From the NCBI RefSeq assembly GCF_018691265.1, contig NW_024881324.1:10171730-10235729 (forward strand): a DNA stretch of 64,000 nt, read 5' to 3'. This DNA comes from Tyto alba. Lineage: Eukaryota; Chordata; Aves; Strigiformes; Tytonidae. Positions 11,894 to 25,299 of this stretch are shown piece after piece. Positions within the stretch are counted from its first letter, which is position 1; the number at the start of each line of letters is the position of its first letter. The notes under the pieces are model-generated. The model was given only the letters and a program-made list of their open reading frames with translations. It ran no database searches and had not been told where the DNA came from. A program made the position numbers and the translations under genes.

Positions 11894-14800
11894 GGCAATT
11901 AGCTCTGCAAATAGACACTGATCCCTACTTTTTCAACATGAAATAAATGTTTCTTTGCTTTGTTTATACTAATCCCAATCCTCCATGCAGAATGGTACAT
12001 GTGCTCTGTTATTCCACTGTCTGAAGAGACAACAAAAAATTAAGTTCAGCGCTGTTGGCCATGAGCAATGAGGATTTGAACACAGAGTTTTCCCCTGGCA
12101 TCTTCTTATATCTTTATACAGAAATGCATTTTAGAGGGTAACAGGATACATTAACCTTGATTAAAATGCCTTTTAGTCAGCATTTAGAGTCCAAGGAGGA
12201 AGAGAAAGAAGGTGACAATGAACCCATTAATTTCAGATTTCTCTTGCGTTGGTTATATCTCATCCTGTGTTTTCTTGACATTCTGGCAGATCTGTTCAAA
12301 AGAGTAGAGGCACCCCAAAAATCAAGGCCAGGGTTTTGCTATTGCAATTGCTGCCTTTGAAAAATTAAAATACAGAGCTGGAATTGGAGTGAATGCTGAT
12401 CCCGGAGCTATGCTGTACTGGCTGGAGTACAGCAGCTGTGTTTGGGCATTCGGGCCTGAGGTCATCCTTATTTGATATTAATTCTTTACATAGGATTTTT
12501 CTCTCTAATATTTTACAAGGCAGAACTCTTTGGGGAGGAGAAAGAGAATGCAATTATGAGGGAGGCATATACTATATAGAAAGGAACAGAAAAAAAGCCT
12601 GGGGCATGATTGCTGTTACAACAGGCAGCTGCAGGATCCTACACATAGGCAACAGCAGCTTGAAGCTCCCCGCCTTGTGATGCAGCATATGCGGCCAGCA
12701 AAGACTATGAGGAAGACTCAGCAACCTGGTAGGTATCAGTCCTGAGACTGATCTCTTACCATTGTTCTGACCATCTTCCTCAGGCTCATGATTTGTGTGG
12801 GTCAATTACACACAAATTTCTGCTGGATAGAAGAGGTATGAGAAGGAGGAAAGAGAGAAACCAAGCGGAGCTTGCTTTCCTCCCCTTGTCCAAACATTGC
12901 ATGAGAGAGATTTCAGAAGGATGGGAGAAGGGATAGTCGTAGGAAATGGGAACAAGGAGGTAGGAAATAGCACTCTTAGTAGGAGCAGTGCCTCGTGAGC
13001 TCTGGCTGAGCAGACAAAAAGCAGCAGAGAGTCCTCAACTAATTAAATTCAAATCAGGCAATCACCAGCTCCCCAAGCAGCTGCCATCCCGGACCTGCCT
13101 GTCGTCGATTTGCCCAGAATCTTCCCCCAGGCAGGGAGAACTTAGCTATCCATGAACCCAAACCGAACTGACTTGATAGCTGCAGTTCTAGAGCTCAGAT
13201 CACTAGAACAAGAACTAGAGATCTGACTTGATGTTTATGACAAATGGATCTTAAACATGAAACAGTGTAAAGCAAGCAGCTAAAGCCAGGCTGAGTGCAA
13301 GAAGGACTCTCACTACATGTTGCAGCAAAAAATCTGCTCATCCATGTGAGTGTCTGTCCTGCTCCTTCCTCTGCAAGTGTGCTGCACTAATGAAAGGTTA
13401 CTCCATCCAGAGCAGGCTGCTTACTTGCTCCCCTCTCTCCCTCCTGTACTCTGCTCCTCTGCTTAGCAGCTCATCACACAGTTCCTGGCCTCTAAGCCCA
13501 GTTTATATCCAATTTCCAGTCTATAGGTGTTTCCACACTGATGAGCATCTACTCCAGGCATCTTTCCTTTCCCAGGCCCCAGCCCGTCAACACTGGGGCC
13601 GTTCCTCACCACGCTGTTCACACCTCCTACGAGTAACTGCAAACTCCTCTTGGAGACCAGGTGACAAGCGTCTCCTCCTTCCCCTCCTCTTTATCCACCC
13701 CCTCCCTTCATTTCTGACATAACTAACTCCACGTGGTGCTTCTCAAACTGGAAATCTGGTCTCTTCAGGGTCCGAGATTATCCCTGAAACGACTGGAGGA
13801 GAGGAAGGCTGTACAGTCTCCTTTTGGCTTGCATAAACCAAAAGGATAGCCTTCTCCTTTTCTTCCTGCTGCTTTTTAAAATAGAGCTATCAGTTTTCCA
13901 TATAGGCATCCTGCCTGACTTAATGAGCCATTCTCTTCAAATACCTCACATTAACATGTTTATATATTTGTTTGCCTGGCTGGGTTCTTTAATAAGTGTG
14001 CCTTTGGTTCTGGTGCTCCCAGCAGACCGCTGCTCTGCCAGGCTGCAGGAAGCCCTCCCTTCGCTCCAGCTACGGCCCCAAATTACACTCTGCGACTGAT
14101 TGCTTTTGGGGCAATTGCTCAAGTGTAATAAGCAGGACCTTTAGATAAATTGGACGTTTTTCTACAGAACCTATTAACACCGTGCCTCGGAGAGGCTGAA
14201 ATCGGTCTCATTCTTAGCAGTTTTGTTTCTGTGGTATTAGCTGAAGATCGCAGCAGGAGGATGTAGAGGCTAGACTAAGATATCCTGCTAACCCAGGACG
14301 TGGCTAGGAAAGCTGATGTTAGAGATGCAGGGGGCACTGATGGGTTTGGGGGATAGCCCTAAAAGAAAGGGTGGATGGTAAGCTGATTTTATACAGTTTT
14401 CATTTTAAATGAGGCCTCCTGGCAAGCCAACCCCATCCTTGCCAGAAAAGAGATGTCTGATCTGGCTTAGCGACTCTTCAGTGAAGCCTTTTTCCAATGT
14501 CAGGCTCATTTCTGTGACTGCTGCTAGAAGATCTGCACCTGCAGGGCTTTTCTTCTTTCTTTTGCCCCTGTGCTGGCTAAGCTTGAGTTTCCAGTGAGGC
14601 AGCAGCGCAAGTAGGCAGGCAGCGAAAGTAAGCCTATCTACTGTACCTACATTGTTGAAAGCTTCCTGTGAAATTGGATTAGCACTTAACTGTTGTGTGA
14701 CAAAGCCTTGTGTTCCAGGTTTTGTAAATGCTCTCAAGGAAAAAAAAAAAAATCACTTGTCAAACTCGCCATAACGTTTAGGGACAATTATAGTATCGCC

Positions 14801-17800
14801 AGATTAATTACAGTGTTTCTACAATGCTCTCCTCTGATTCTACTATTAAAACACAGCAGAAATCAGAGTCTGTTTTGACCTTTATTCAGAGCCTCCTGTT
14901 AAAGTGACTTTCACAACAGAACCCAATTTGTCACATTTTATTTGTAGTTTAATTTTATTATTAACAGATTAATGAAGCTGGTAATGGGTTTCCCAATGCT
15001 CCCTTTGGAAATGTGAACTGTGTCCCTTCCTTACATCAATCTGCTGTCAGCAGATGAAGTGCCTTTGCAAAATGCTATTAACTGTTACCAGAAGCAATTA
15101 GTCAAAATAGCAAGTCAGCTACAAAAGGAGAGACTCCAGATTCCCTCAGTGCGTTAGGAAAAGCGCATTAGTAGGATTTAGTCTTGCCAGCAGACACGAG
15201 CTTTAGGCCCTGCAGTAGGTGTCTGGGTTAATGACACATAGAAATGCAAATGTATCAGACTTTAATTTGCTTGAAGGAGCAATGACAGGTTAAAAAATAA
15301 AATAAATAAATCACTTTCTGGTGTCATTAGCAGCAATCCCCACTGTGCCAGAAATACCCATGCTCTGTTGTAAGATACTCTCTGTGCTCCAGCCTTAGAA
15401 ATACGTGAGTGAAATCCCGGCCCTCCTGAAGGCAGTAGGACACTGCTTGTGACAACGCTGAGGCCAGGCTTTGTCTGGATTTTCTGGACCAAACAATTAT
15501 TTTAAAAGTATTCTCCCTCACCCTCCAGAGCATCAAAGTCCAACCCCTTCTCAGATGGCTCCCTTTTTTATGCCGGTCCCAGAAACACACAAAATAATTC
15601 CTTGAGGGACATGTGCAAACCTCGCTTGAGCTCGATTTCCCCCCCACCCCCTGTTTGGCACCATCATCCTGCAGGCAGCGTTATTGTCCGGTCAGTGCTC
15701 CAGCGTGGGGCTGACAAAACTGCATTATCATACATACTCAAAACACAAAATGCGCTCAGTAAATGGTCCCTCATAGGATGAAGTAGGAGTTTGAACTGTC
15801 TTGAAGCACTAGCTAGCACCTGGTTGAAGAGCCAGCAGTCCTCAGCTCCCTCACCACTGCCCTGGAGGAACTGACAGGGGGGAGTATGGGGGAGGTGAAG
15901 GATCAGGTATAATGTCCTGCTTGCCCAGCAAATTTTCAAGCATATCTTCTGGCTTGCCTACCTGGCACCTACCGACCGCTTTCCAGATTGGACAGACCAA
16001 CACTTGCCCCCTCCTCTTTCTCTCAAATGCTGGAAAATGATGTTATCAGTCGTTACTTCCAGTGCGTTGCTAATTACATGTGCATTGCATACATGGGTCC
16101 AATTAAAGGGGGAAGGTCACGGAAGCAACAGAAACACCACAGATTGTGAAAGCAAAAATATTATTATCCATTTGCCCTCAGGACTGGACAGTGAGGTTTT
16201 TGTCTCTATACAGGAGGCAAATCTTTTCCATGTTATTTGGCCCTCGTTCCTTCAAACCCGGTCCCACCTCCCTCGGGCGGCTGCGGGGGCCCTGACGGCT
16301 GCCCCAGCTGGGGAAGCTGCAGCGAGGGGCGAAACTTTGGGCTCAGTTCACTTGCCTCTCGCAGCCGTGCCGCATGCTGATACGCCCACATCAGGGGTTT
16401 TTTGAAAGCAGAGACCAACTGAGCATCAGACCTTGCTGACATTTTTCCTCAAACAGAACATAAACAGCTGAACCCCACCCAGGGACTTGGACAAACTATA
16501 GTCTGGCTAAAAAAACACCCTTAATTCTGCCAAAACCTCATTGATTAAGAATATGCGGATGTAATGATTTTGCTGAGTATTTGCAGAGCATATTCCTGCT
16601 GGGTATTCCTTCCTCTGTTGCCTTCACAGTGCACAAGGTTAAAAGTGTTTCTTTTCCCCTTCAAGTGCAGAAGGCTAATAAAAGAGTTAGAAGTCTAGGA
16701 CTAAAACCCTGATGCAGTCCACTCTAAGATGTAAGAGCAGCACATTTTATCTTCCTTTTATATGAGCTTAATGACAGAAAAAGGATAGTCCTTTGGTCCT
16801 TCATGAAAAAACACAATATATTATTTAAACACTCCCATAAAAATGGTCTGACTATTCAAACACATTGTCTGTTGTCTTAGATCAAACACAGCTCTTATTC
16901 TTAAACATAAGGATTAAAAGGCATCCATTAAAAGGAGAGTTTCAAATTCTATTTAAAAAAAAAAAAAAGTTCAGAATCTTAAAAGACTAATTATTTGTAC
17001 AATCCTCAAGATCAAACACTGCTGAAATAAAGACTTCAACTGCTTTATCAGATAAAACCTGTGTTCAAAGATTGCAAGGGGAGAAGAGACTATTAAGATA
17101 ATCTAGTTTGACCTCATGACCTTAGGTTTTGGCATTTCACTGGTATGGAATCTTTTCAGTTGTTCATATAGCTAAATGGAAAATTGAATAAAACCGTCAA
17201 GAACACAACAGACTGCATAAACTTGAAAAAACAGACCACTTGTTTTCATGTTCCTTTAATTTGTGTGTTTGTAGGCAAAGCTCAATACTTAAATGGACAG
17301 CACCAAGTCCTCCGCTGATGCACTTAGCACAGCTCTTGCTGAAGCTTATGGATCTCATTTTCCATCAGATGAGAATCTAACCTGAAGAGTTTTGAACTGC
17401 AAAGGAGAGCTAAGTAAGTACAAAAGTGCAAATACGTAGAAAGGGTAATTTGTAGAAGTCTCTGTTAAAACTAATTTTCCAAAGTCTGTCTCCTTTTTTT
17501 CTTCTTTTTGTCTTTCTACTGTTTCTTTTATAACAAGTGCTTAGGATTGTCTTCACTGTGCCAGTTTTCAGCAGGACAGGAGGGAGAAGCTGGGACGCGT
17601 TTCTTTGTGTATGTCTTTTCTAATCCATTTGAGCTGTGTGATGTCTTCATATCTAATATGTTCTGGATCTTTGATCTGAGTTGGAGGATGTCTCAAGGAG
17701 GAATGGTGATTCACAGGAAAACAGGATATCCACAGGGGAGCCAGTTACCCAGTCCAGCGGAATTAATCAGCATTAGGTGTGTGAGCTCTTGCTCTGAAAC

Positions 17801-18899
17801 ACTGTAAATAATAAAGAGTCACAGATGATTATAGGTATGGGAATAAACAAAGAAAGAGAGAAACACAGTTTAAATCTCTACGTGTCAAAAACGGTTTCTG
17901 AACTACACACTTGATGTGGTGGAGCAAAACTGTCTGGTGTCCAGATGAAAGCATGACTTCTGTTTTGCAAAGAGGCACCGTTTCAACATTTGCTTCTGTT
18001 CTGGCTCCTAGACTGTTTGTGCAAACCAGGCACACACCTAACGCCGGGTAACAGGGCTCAAATACAGGACACTGCCTTCCTGTGCCCGAACAACCCACCA
18101 GCCTGGCTACGGCGCGGCGCTCTCCCGGGCTTGCTCTGTCCTGCAGCCTGGTTTCTCTCTCTTGTATCGTGGCCTCCTTTTTGCCAGCGAGTGCCTGCAG
18201 CTGGCCTGGGCTCGAGCACAGAAGCTTGGAGCAGCCTCCTGGGAAAGACGGCTAACTAACGAAGGTGCCCGCCGACTGGGGAGCTGAGGGGCATCACCTC
18301 CCTTGCTGCATGTTCCCTGGCCGACGAGGAGAGAGCTGCTGCAGCACTAGTGCCCTTCAGCCTCCCACGAGGGGATGGTGACCCCATCCTTCCTTGCACT
18401 GCCTGGGCTGAGTGGCAGAGGGTGCCAGCACTGCAGGGTCGGCGGCCGAGTGTATAAGGAGTGGATAGCACCATCTCCTTTTCCTCAGCATTTTCAGAAT
18501 TAAGCCCTTGTGGTTGCATTGTATAAAAGGGATGATCTCTCTGCACACAGTGTGCCTGAGGCCTGGAGATCCTCCCAGAAACAAACCACCTTGTTGCTAG
18601 ATCCTGTGCAGGAGAGCTGGGTGCCAGAGGGGCAGCAGCTCAGGCTGGGGAGTTTTTGAGTGTTAGCAGGAACAGAGGTGTGGCAATTTTCTGTTTGAGC
18701 AGGGAATTCTGGCTTCATGTGAAAATTCCTTCTGATTTGTCAGAAATCTCTGTCAATAGGTGCCTTTTAATCCCTCATTTTGAGTTGATATACCTTGGCC
18801 ATAAGGGATGGGAAGGGGGGGGAAGTCTCAAGACGGAAGCTTTCCACTAAGCCCCTTCAGGTCTGGGTAGGTTCTGTTGATGGTGCCTAACTCCCTTTT
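11894..18899. other. Intergenic, no gene recognised
   Basis: No supported coding exon was found. The interval around 13900-15120 is rich in homeodomain-like TAAT/ATTA words and unbroken moderate-complexity sequence. That is the style of conserved noncoding elements, but conservation cannot be seen from a single sequence. The 18040-18450 part is fairly GC-rich. The open frame at 16004-16405 (plus, 133 codons) has no recognised domain. Confidence 0.5.
17070..17150. repeat. Possible degraded CR1-like fragment
   Basis: The words attaagataatctagtttga and cctcatgacc resemble the motif of CR1-type LINE 3' regions (a 'tcatctagtctgacctc' style). The match is short and old-looking, and a library search would be needed to place it. 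Confidence 0.3.
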
Positions 18900-19205
18900 C
18901 AAAATGTGCACCCGCCCAAGGCCCGGCGCCGAGCAAAACCCGTACCGGTGCGCCGTGGCCCTGGGCTCCTGGGGTGCGGGGTGGATGTTCGCGGCGATGC
19001 TCCCTCCGTGCTGGTCCCTGGCTGGACGTGCAGGCCCTGCCATCGCTCCTGCCTGGCACAGGCGGCCGGGGGAAAAGCCCCCGGTGAAGCGGGGCCGCTG
19101 GTGCTGCGATGGGGACGAGCCCTGTGCGGACGAGCGGGCTGCGAACGCACTTCCACCGCGGCTGCACCCGGAGCAGCGAGCTGATGGCACGGGGGACGAC
19201 TCCTA
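18900..19205. promoter_or_regulatory. Small CpG-rich island, no associated gene seen
   Basis: Roughly 300 bases are strikingly rich in G, C and CpG (for example ggcccggcgccgagc and ccgcggctgcacccgg). AT-rich sequence lies on the 3' side and mixed sequence on the 5' side. Overlapping open frames on both strands reflect the lack of A/T stop codons, not a recognised protein. It lies about 5.7 kb downstream of the predicted HIVEP1 transcript end. It could be an orphan CpG island acting as an enhancer, a noncoding RNA promoter, or simply a GC-biased patch. Confidence 0.45.
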
Positions 19206-22200
19206 ACAGTCTGTGGTTTTATTGGAGAGCTGCTCTCTATGAGGTGCAGCTGTCTCCTATATCAAGTGTTTTATTTCTCAGAGGGAGGAAGCCAGCTGTA
19301 AGGTATTCAGGTACTAACACCAAAGCACCTTAGACCTGAATGACCCGCAAATAGAACTTCCAAAGCCCAAAGGGATGTTGTAACCATGTTAACTTAGCAA
19401 AAAGAGGAAATGCAAGGGGTATTTGACTTTACAAACAGCCTTCATTTGGCCTGTTTCCAGCACAAATGCCTCATGCATGGTAATGGATTTCAAATACACT
19501 AAAGAGTACAGCTGCAACACCAAACAGGCCTTAACATTTGACCTTATTAGGGAAAACAAGCCTACTATTACCAAAGAAAACTAAGCATGCCTAGCTAATT
19601 GACTCATCTTAGGACAAGTTTTGTTTCCTTGACTGAACGGCAGGAATGTAAAGCCTTGCTGTCTTTCAGCCAGCATGGTTTCCTCAGATCCCACATGCAA
19701 TATCTGAAAATCATCAGCCACTTCCTAACATTTTGAGTAGTCTGGCCAGTACAGAGGAGAGAAGTGGAGGGAAAAACATAACACCAGCAATACCTTTGCA
19801 ATAAGGAATTTTTTTTTTTTTTTTTGATTCAGCATTTCTGGAACAAAAAATGAACATCAAATCAATTAATTATATGCGGTTACATCCTTGTTGCTGTTTG
19901 CTCATCCACCCACAGACATTCCACATAAAATTACCTAATAATCAATTTGAAGTATTTTCAAGTAGCTTGTTTTTATCCTAAGCCAGCAATAGAGTTAGCA
20001 ATCTAGTGTCTAGACCTAGGACAGTGGTCTCATCCTCAAAGACATAAGCCGTAAAAGGTTTCTGTGTGGTGTAAGTCTCTGGTATTTTATGTATCATTAA
20101 AAATGGCCATCTGGAGGTGCTGAGAACCCTTACAAGCAAAGGAAAAATCCTTAAGACATGGAAAGACAATTCCAGCCACGTTTTTAAAAGACATTTATAA
20201 TTTAACATTCACAACTAGAGGCTGACCACAAGTCACCTAAGATGGATGACACCTATTGTTTGTATTTGACATATATTGTTTGTAAACCATGAAAGCAAGG
20301 TAAGGATTCCCTGCTATGAGGTATAAACTGGTCTCAGAGGATCTTTCAAAAGCAACAGAAGCAGTGGTCTGTCAGATATAACAGCTGAAGGATATCTTGA
20401 GCAAGCATTCTTACTTGTCGATTGGTTTGCCTGGCTTTTGACAACTCATGCTAAAACTGAGCATTTTTTATTCTGTTTTGATGAAACCACCCCCATATTA
20501 AACACATTTGAAAGGCAGTTTACAGGTTTTCAACTAAAATGTTTATAAAACTTTAGTGAGGATTATTTTGCAAAAAATGAGGACTTCTGGAATAAGCTGT
20601 ATACTGACAATTTTATATTCTGTTTAACATACATGTCATTAAACTCAAGGCAAGATAAATCTGTTTATTAAGAACCCATACAGAATGTTTAGCTAAGTGT
20701 AAAGCATAGTATGTCTTTGGTTTATGGCATATCTTTGGTTTTGGGGTAGGCCAGACTCTGTTCAGCCTAAGAACGTTGTCTGAGATGAAACACATGTGAT
20801 GTACATTTGAAATTGCTTGTATCCAAAACACTGCTGTCAGACTTTCTGGCAGGGGACTGGCCGATGCAGACCAACTCTGGGCCGCTCCAGCCTCAGGGCA
20901 TAATTTACAGCAACCTGAAGCTACAGCAAGTTACTTGATAAATGAAAGGAACAAAAGTGTGAACAGCAGCAGTAATCAGGGTGGGGCAGGGCATCTCTGA
21001 ACCTAGTGAGTTTGTTTTATTTCAGCTACGCCCAGAAGTTGGGAGTTGCGTCTGGGGATGTAATGCTACACATCCAGAGATCTGAGGCCAGTCACAGCAA
21101 AAGGGGCTGTCTCTGGTTTAGGTCTTGTCCTAAGAAGTGACAGGTAGGTCATGCTGTAGCTTATTAAAGCTCCAACAAGGAACATAGAAACATTTCATAG
21201 AGTCCACATTCCAAATCTGATATTGTTTTATGGACAGCAGGGGAACATGTTGCCTTCAAAGATGCCCACATCACCAGCAAACATCGTGGATTGCAACGAT
21301 CCGTTGAGGTCTGAGTTGAAAGAGAAGAGCTACAGGCTACTGGGAGGTTCTTCTTCTAGTGAGGGCTTTTGGCAGGTAACGGGGAAGCACCTGCATGGGT
21401 CTCACAGCAGCTGACCATGCCACGGCCTCACGGTGGCTGTATGTGTCCCCAGCCTGCGGCTAGCACCTGCGCGCTCCCTCTCGAGGGTGTGTGAAAGACG
21501 GCAGGCTGCGCCGGGGTGCACGGAGGAGCAACGCTCGCCCTGGCCTCTTCATGTTTAAACAGCTGCGCTGGATTTGCCAGAGGGTTTCTGACAGGGTTGT
21601 TAAAAATTGATCCCAGAGTGAACAGCCCTGGTGCTATTTACCTCAATTCAGCTACAATAATTTACACCATCCGAAGAGCAGCCTAATCCTGCACTGGCAA
21701 ATCTCTTGAGATGTTTGCGACTGACTTGAACAGAAGGAACCTCGTGGCAAGGGGAGTGCAATTGTCCCGTCACTAATGACTCTGGACAAGAGAATAAAGA
21801 TGCAACACAATTTAAAATAAAAACAATTAATTCAGAATGAAAAGGTAATTGCTAACAGTGGTCACAGGCTTGTGCTGATGCAGGACACCCATGTATGATG
21901 ACGTATAGTACAGATGTTAGTTACATGCATGATTAAAATGAAACTGATAAACACCAACAGAGGAGAGGTATAGAGTTTAACCTTCTCTCAGATCTGGTCA
22001 TGCTCCTATTTTTTTTTTTTGTTTGTTTGTTTGTTTGTTTTTTTCCCCTTCCTGTTGTACAAGTTGTAGAGGCACCTGAAGGCATATCCATTTGGAAACA
22101 CGGGAAGGGAAGCAAGGTAGTGCTCCGGACCACAAACGTCTATCTTCCACAGCAGCACGATTTCCTCTGAATTTCCTCCCAACTCCATTTGAACAAGGTT

Positions 22201-24869
22201 AGATATATCTGCAACTACCCGCTAATCTTTTTATTGTTAGTGGAGATCCTGCTTCAAATGCGGCTCATCTGCTTTGGCTGGCTAAGTGTGATGATTGCTC
22301 ACTATCCCTCTGTACCCATTCACTTCTCCTTTCCTCTATTGTCCTGCTGATAACTTACACTTACCAAATGACACAGGTCTCAACATTCCTCTATGAGATA
22401 TCTGTTGTCTTGTCATTCTTATTCTTCAAGACACCACTTCTGTATTTTGACCTTGATGCTTTAAAACACCTATAATAGAAAAGAGACACATGTAGATCAC
22501 CTGATTCACCAGACTGAATTTTCTTTTAAGTTACCGACTTCCTGGAGTTAATCCTTAGAACACGAGCACACCACAAATTGCTAGTTGAGTAAATATTTAA
22601 GATGTGCACACAGTAAATCTCTGAAGTTGCTGAACAGTTAGCAAAATCAGAACTTCGGGGCTGGTGGAACAGCAATTTCTCACTCACTGCTTCCTTGCAA
22701 AAGTCAGAGAAATAGTAATACTTGTGATAGCGTTCAAAATTTTGGAGCTAAGTTTTACTTTGCTGTAAGCCTGTATGATGCAGTCATCTTTTTTTGTCAT
22801 GCTATAGAAAAATATGCTCAAACTAAATAGCACAGTCCTAGTTTACTGTTAAGTGTCCACTTTAAAGAAGCTAAAACTAATGCAAACTTTCTCGAGTTCA
22901 TTAACAATAAACCCTCACCTGATTCCACTAGCAAATGTTTCAGGCTCTCAAAGAATAGGTAATGCAGAAAAGATTTTCTTTTTATACTTTGGCCGGTTCA
23001 GGGAATTTCACAGGTTTGGTATAAATGATAATGATAGAAGACACATCGACATCACTACATGTTTATAAAAAGAACATACAAATGCACAGTGACATTTTAC
23101 ACAGTGGTTGCACATAAGACACTCACAAACTCGAAGTCTGACGCTGTGGGGTGCCAAGTACTCTGAACTCTCATTATGTTCAATGTGAGTTGAGAGTGCT
23201 TCATGGCTGAGGTGCTCGGGCCCTCAGTCAGGCTCTGCACAGTCAGGAATTACACCAACATCCACGTCTGAGCCGAGAGTACTTTCTCCTTTCTAGTACG
23301 TGCGTTTCTAATTGCTGGATTAGTACAACTGACTGATAATCACAGTAGTATAAATGATTTTCTGGTACTGAAGTGTTCTTGCTGAGAGCTAATAAAGCTC
23401 ACTCAACATCGCCTACAGTTTTACAACACACCGTAATGGAATAATGTAATGAGTACAATGTAAGTATAGTACAAAAGCTGTTGTAAAGTTAAAAATGGAT
23501 CTAGGATAGGGCTGTTCTTGAATATGAGTAGTACAAGGTATGAATTACTTCTTTGAGTTGGGTACAGGAGTTAATCTGTGAACAACCCAGCCCAGCTCAC
23601 ATTCAGGTTCAGTCCTGGACATTTCTCAAGATTTGCTTCCCGCCCTTTCCTTCCAGTTGTTTTCTATGTGCTCATCCTTGTTATTTCCAGAAAGGTGACC
23701 ATGCTTTTAATTTACATCTTCTGGTTTTCTACTGGAATTTGGTTGTTAAAATGGTTTTAGAAACTTCTGTAAGAATGTGATACAAGGACACATCAGAAAA
23801 TCAACTCTATTTAAAAATTGCAGCATGAATCTCAGGTCAATTTGAAACTCTCAGGAACGTGTAGCCCTGTAACATGTGAGACTTTTCTCTGGCAGTAGTT
23901 AACCCCTTAGAAGTTTATTGGTAACCTTAAATTGTTTTCACTATGTGCAAACAGAATTTTATTAAATTTCATTATTCTGGGATCCATCCATGTCTTGTAT
24001 GCCCACAAAGATGAGTTTATTGACGTAGGGGCACACCAATTGTATGTGGAAGACCTCTAGTCCCCTTTTTGACCCTGAATGAGCAAGACAAAGCCATATT
24101 TAGGGAGAAATTGGCTTTGTCTGCCTGTAAACGAAGATCACCTGAAATGCAGTCTCGTATGAGGCTGATGGCAATTGGTAATGCCAAATCCCCATTACAG
24201 CAGTGGTGTTTTTACCAACTGCATGGTGGATTGTGCAATTAAGAACACACAAAGAATTATTCCTTTCTTGTGTAACAACATTTTAATGTCAATAAAAAGT
24301 GGTTTTATAGTTCAAGATTACAAATAAAAAAATATTTCATCTCAACTCTTTTGCTATTTTCCCTCAGGGAAGTCTTCAAATGTCAGTTAGGAAGCTTTAA
24401 AAACACGAGGTGGATGGATGCTCGCTCTACAAAAAGCTGAAGGCCTCCCTCCCCACTTCGCCATCGCCGGATGTTTTGAAATGGAAGTTTTTGCTCCAAG
24501 GAAGCCTGCAGAGCGTACTCTCCCTCTCGTGGCAGGTGAAGCCATGGGGGGCACGCACCGCCACCGGATCCTTTCAAGCTGAACGCATCTGGAAGGGTAC
24601 TAAAAGGAACGAGTCAAGCACCTCTCCAACTACTGGGCTGCATCAAGAAGGCACAACGTAAGCAATGGTAAAGTCAGTAAACAAAATTTTACTGTAATAT
24701 TTCATAACACAGATACTGTATTTCTCTTTTAAGTGTAAAGCTACCGTCTTACACAAGAAAGATGGACAGACCCTTTTCCAAGACTAATATGGATACAATA
24801 AATATGGAGTTTTACATACTAGATCTGTACACAGAAACTTTGTCCCACAGCCATAAAAATTTACATTTA
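19206..24869. other. Intergenic 3' flank of HIVEP1, no gene recognised
   Basis: No supported exon, RNA gene or clear transposon was found. It is mostly AT-rich. A short CpG-rich patch lies at 21420-21545. Several AATAAA or ATTAAA words occur on both strands, for example a plus-strand AATAAA near 24290, so alternative transcript ends cannot be excluded. Confidence 0.5.
22009..22044. repeat. Poly-T and (GTTT)n simple repeat
   Basis: A run of 12 T is followed by about five gttt units and then more T. It is simple-sequence DNA with no recognised transposon body beside it. Confidence 0.85.
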
Positions 24870-24893
24870 ACAGTGCAACATATAATTTAATCC

Positions 24894-24899
24894 TTTATT
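24894..24899 (-). terminator. HIVEP1: Candidate HIVEP1 polyadenylation signal AATAAA
   Basis: The plus-strand tttatt reads AATAAA on the minus strand, about 400 bases after the stop codon. An ATTAAA variant lies a few bases further downstream (24886-24891), and a G/T-rich stretch lies near 24830-24845. This is the first canonical hexamer I found after the stop codon. Cleavage was not observed, so its use is inferred. Confidence 0.5.
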
Positions 24900-24950
24900 T
24901 ATCTGACATAGGATGTTTACTTACTAAACACAAGCAACTACCTGGTTTTA

Positions 24951-24989
24951 ATATACATATTTTATATATATATATTTTATATATATATT
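24951..24989. repeat. AT-rich microsatellite in the 3'UTR
   Basis: Alternating TA units with two tttta interruptions span about 39 bases within the probable HIVEP1 3'UTR. Confidence 0.85.
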
Positions 24990-25189
24990 CAACAATCTGT
25001 ACAGGTTTCTAAACATAAAACTCCAAAAAGGCACAATCGTCTATACAACATGTACAAAAATGGCTGGAGCTGACAAGAAACAACAATTATTGGTCAAGAG
25101 TTCATGATTGCACGAAGATTAGTAATGGGTTTGTGTCAGAAAAATGTGCTTTAAGGAAAGGAAGGTTTGCAAAGAAACCTGTAAGTGTT

Positions 25190-25278
25190 ATAAAAAAAAC
25201 CCCAAAAACAAACAAACAAAACAAAAAAAAAAACAAAAAAAAAACACCCCACCCCACCCCCACTCCCCCCCAAAATAA
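25190..25278. repeat. A/C-rich tract (T/G-rich in the HIVEP1 mRNA)
   Basis: Poly-A with caaa units is followed by cacccc units on the plus strand. In the HIVEP1 transcript this is a G-rich then U-rich stretch beginning about 20 bases after the stop codon. The G-runs might fold or bind proteins, but that is speculation. Confidence 0.75.
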
Positions 25279-25299
25279 AAACACAATGAAAAACGAAAA

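Larger units (their letters stand above)
24870..25299 (-). other. HIVEP1: HIVEP1 3' untranslated region (probable)
   Basis: On the minus strand this follows the HIVEP1 stop codon. It runs about 430 bases to a region just past an AATAAA hexamer (24894-24899), followed within 70 bases by a G/T-rich stretch suitable for 3' processing. It contains an A/C-rich tract on the plus strand (T/G-rich in the mRNA) and an AT microsatellite. The length is inferred; other hexamers further downstream could give longer transcripts. Cleavage position is approximate. Confidence 0.6.

Noticed and set aside
18828..19206. Several overlapping open frames in the CpG-rich island
   Set aside because: Open frames occur in nearly every phase because stop codons are depleted in GC-rich DNA. 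None resembles a known protein.
1..24870. EDN1, the expected downstream neighbour by human synteny
   Set aside because: No endothelin cysteine-rich core or matching exon was seen on either strand. It probably lies outside the window on the low-coordinate side.
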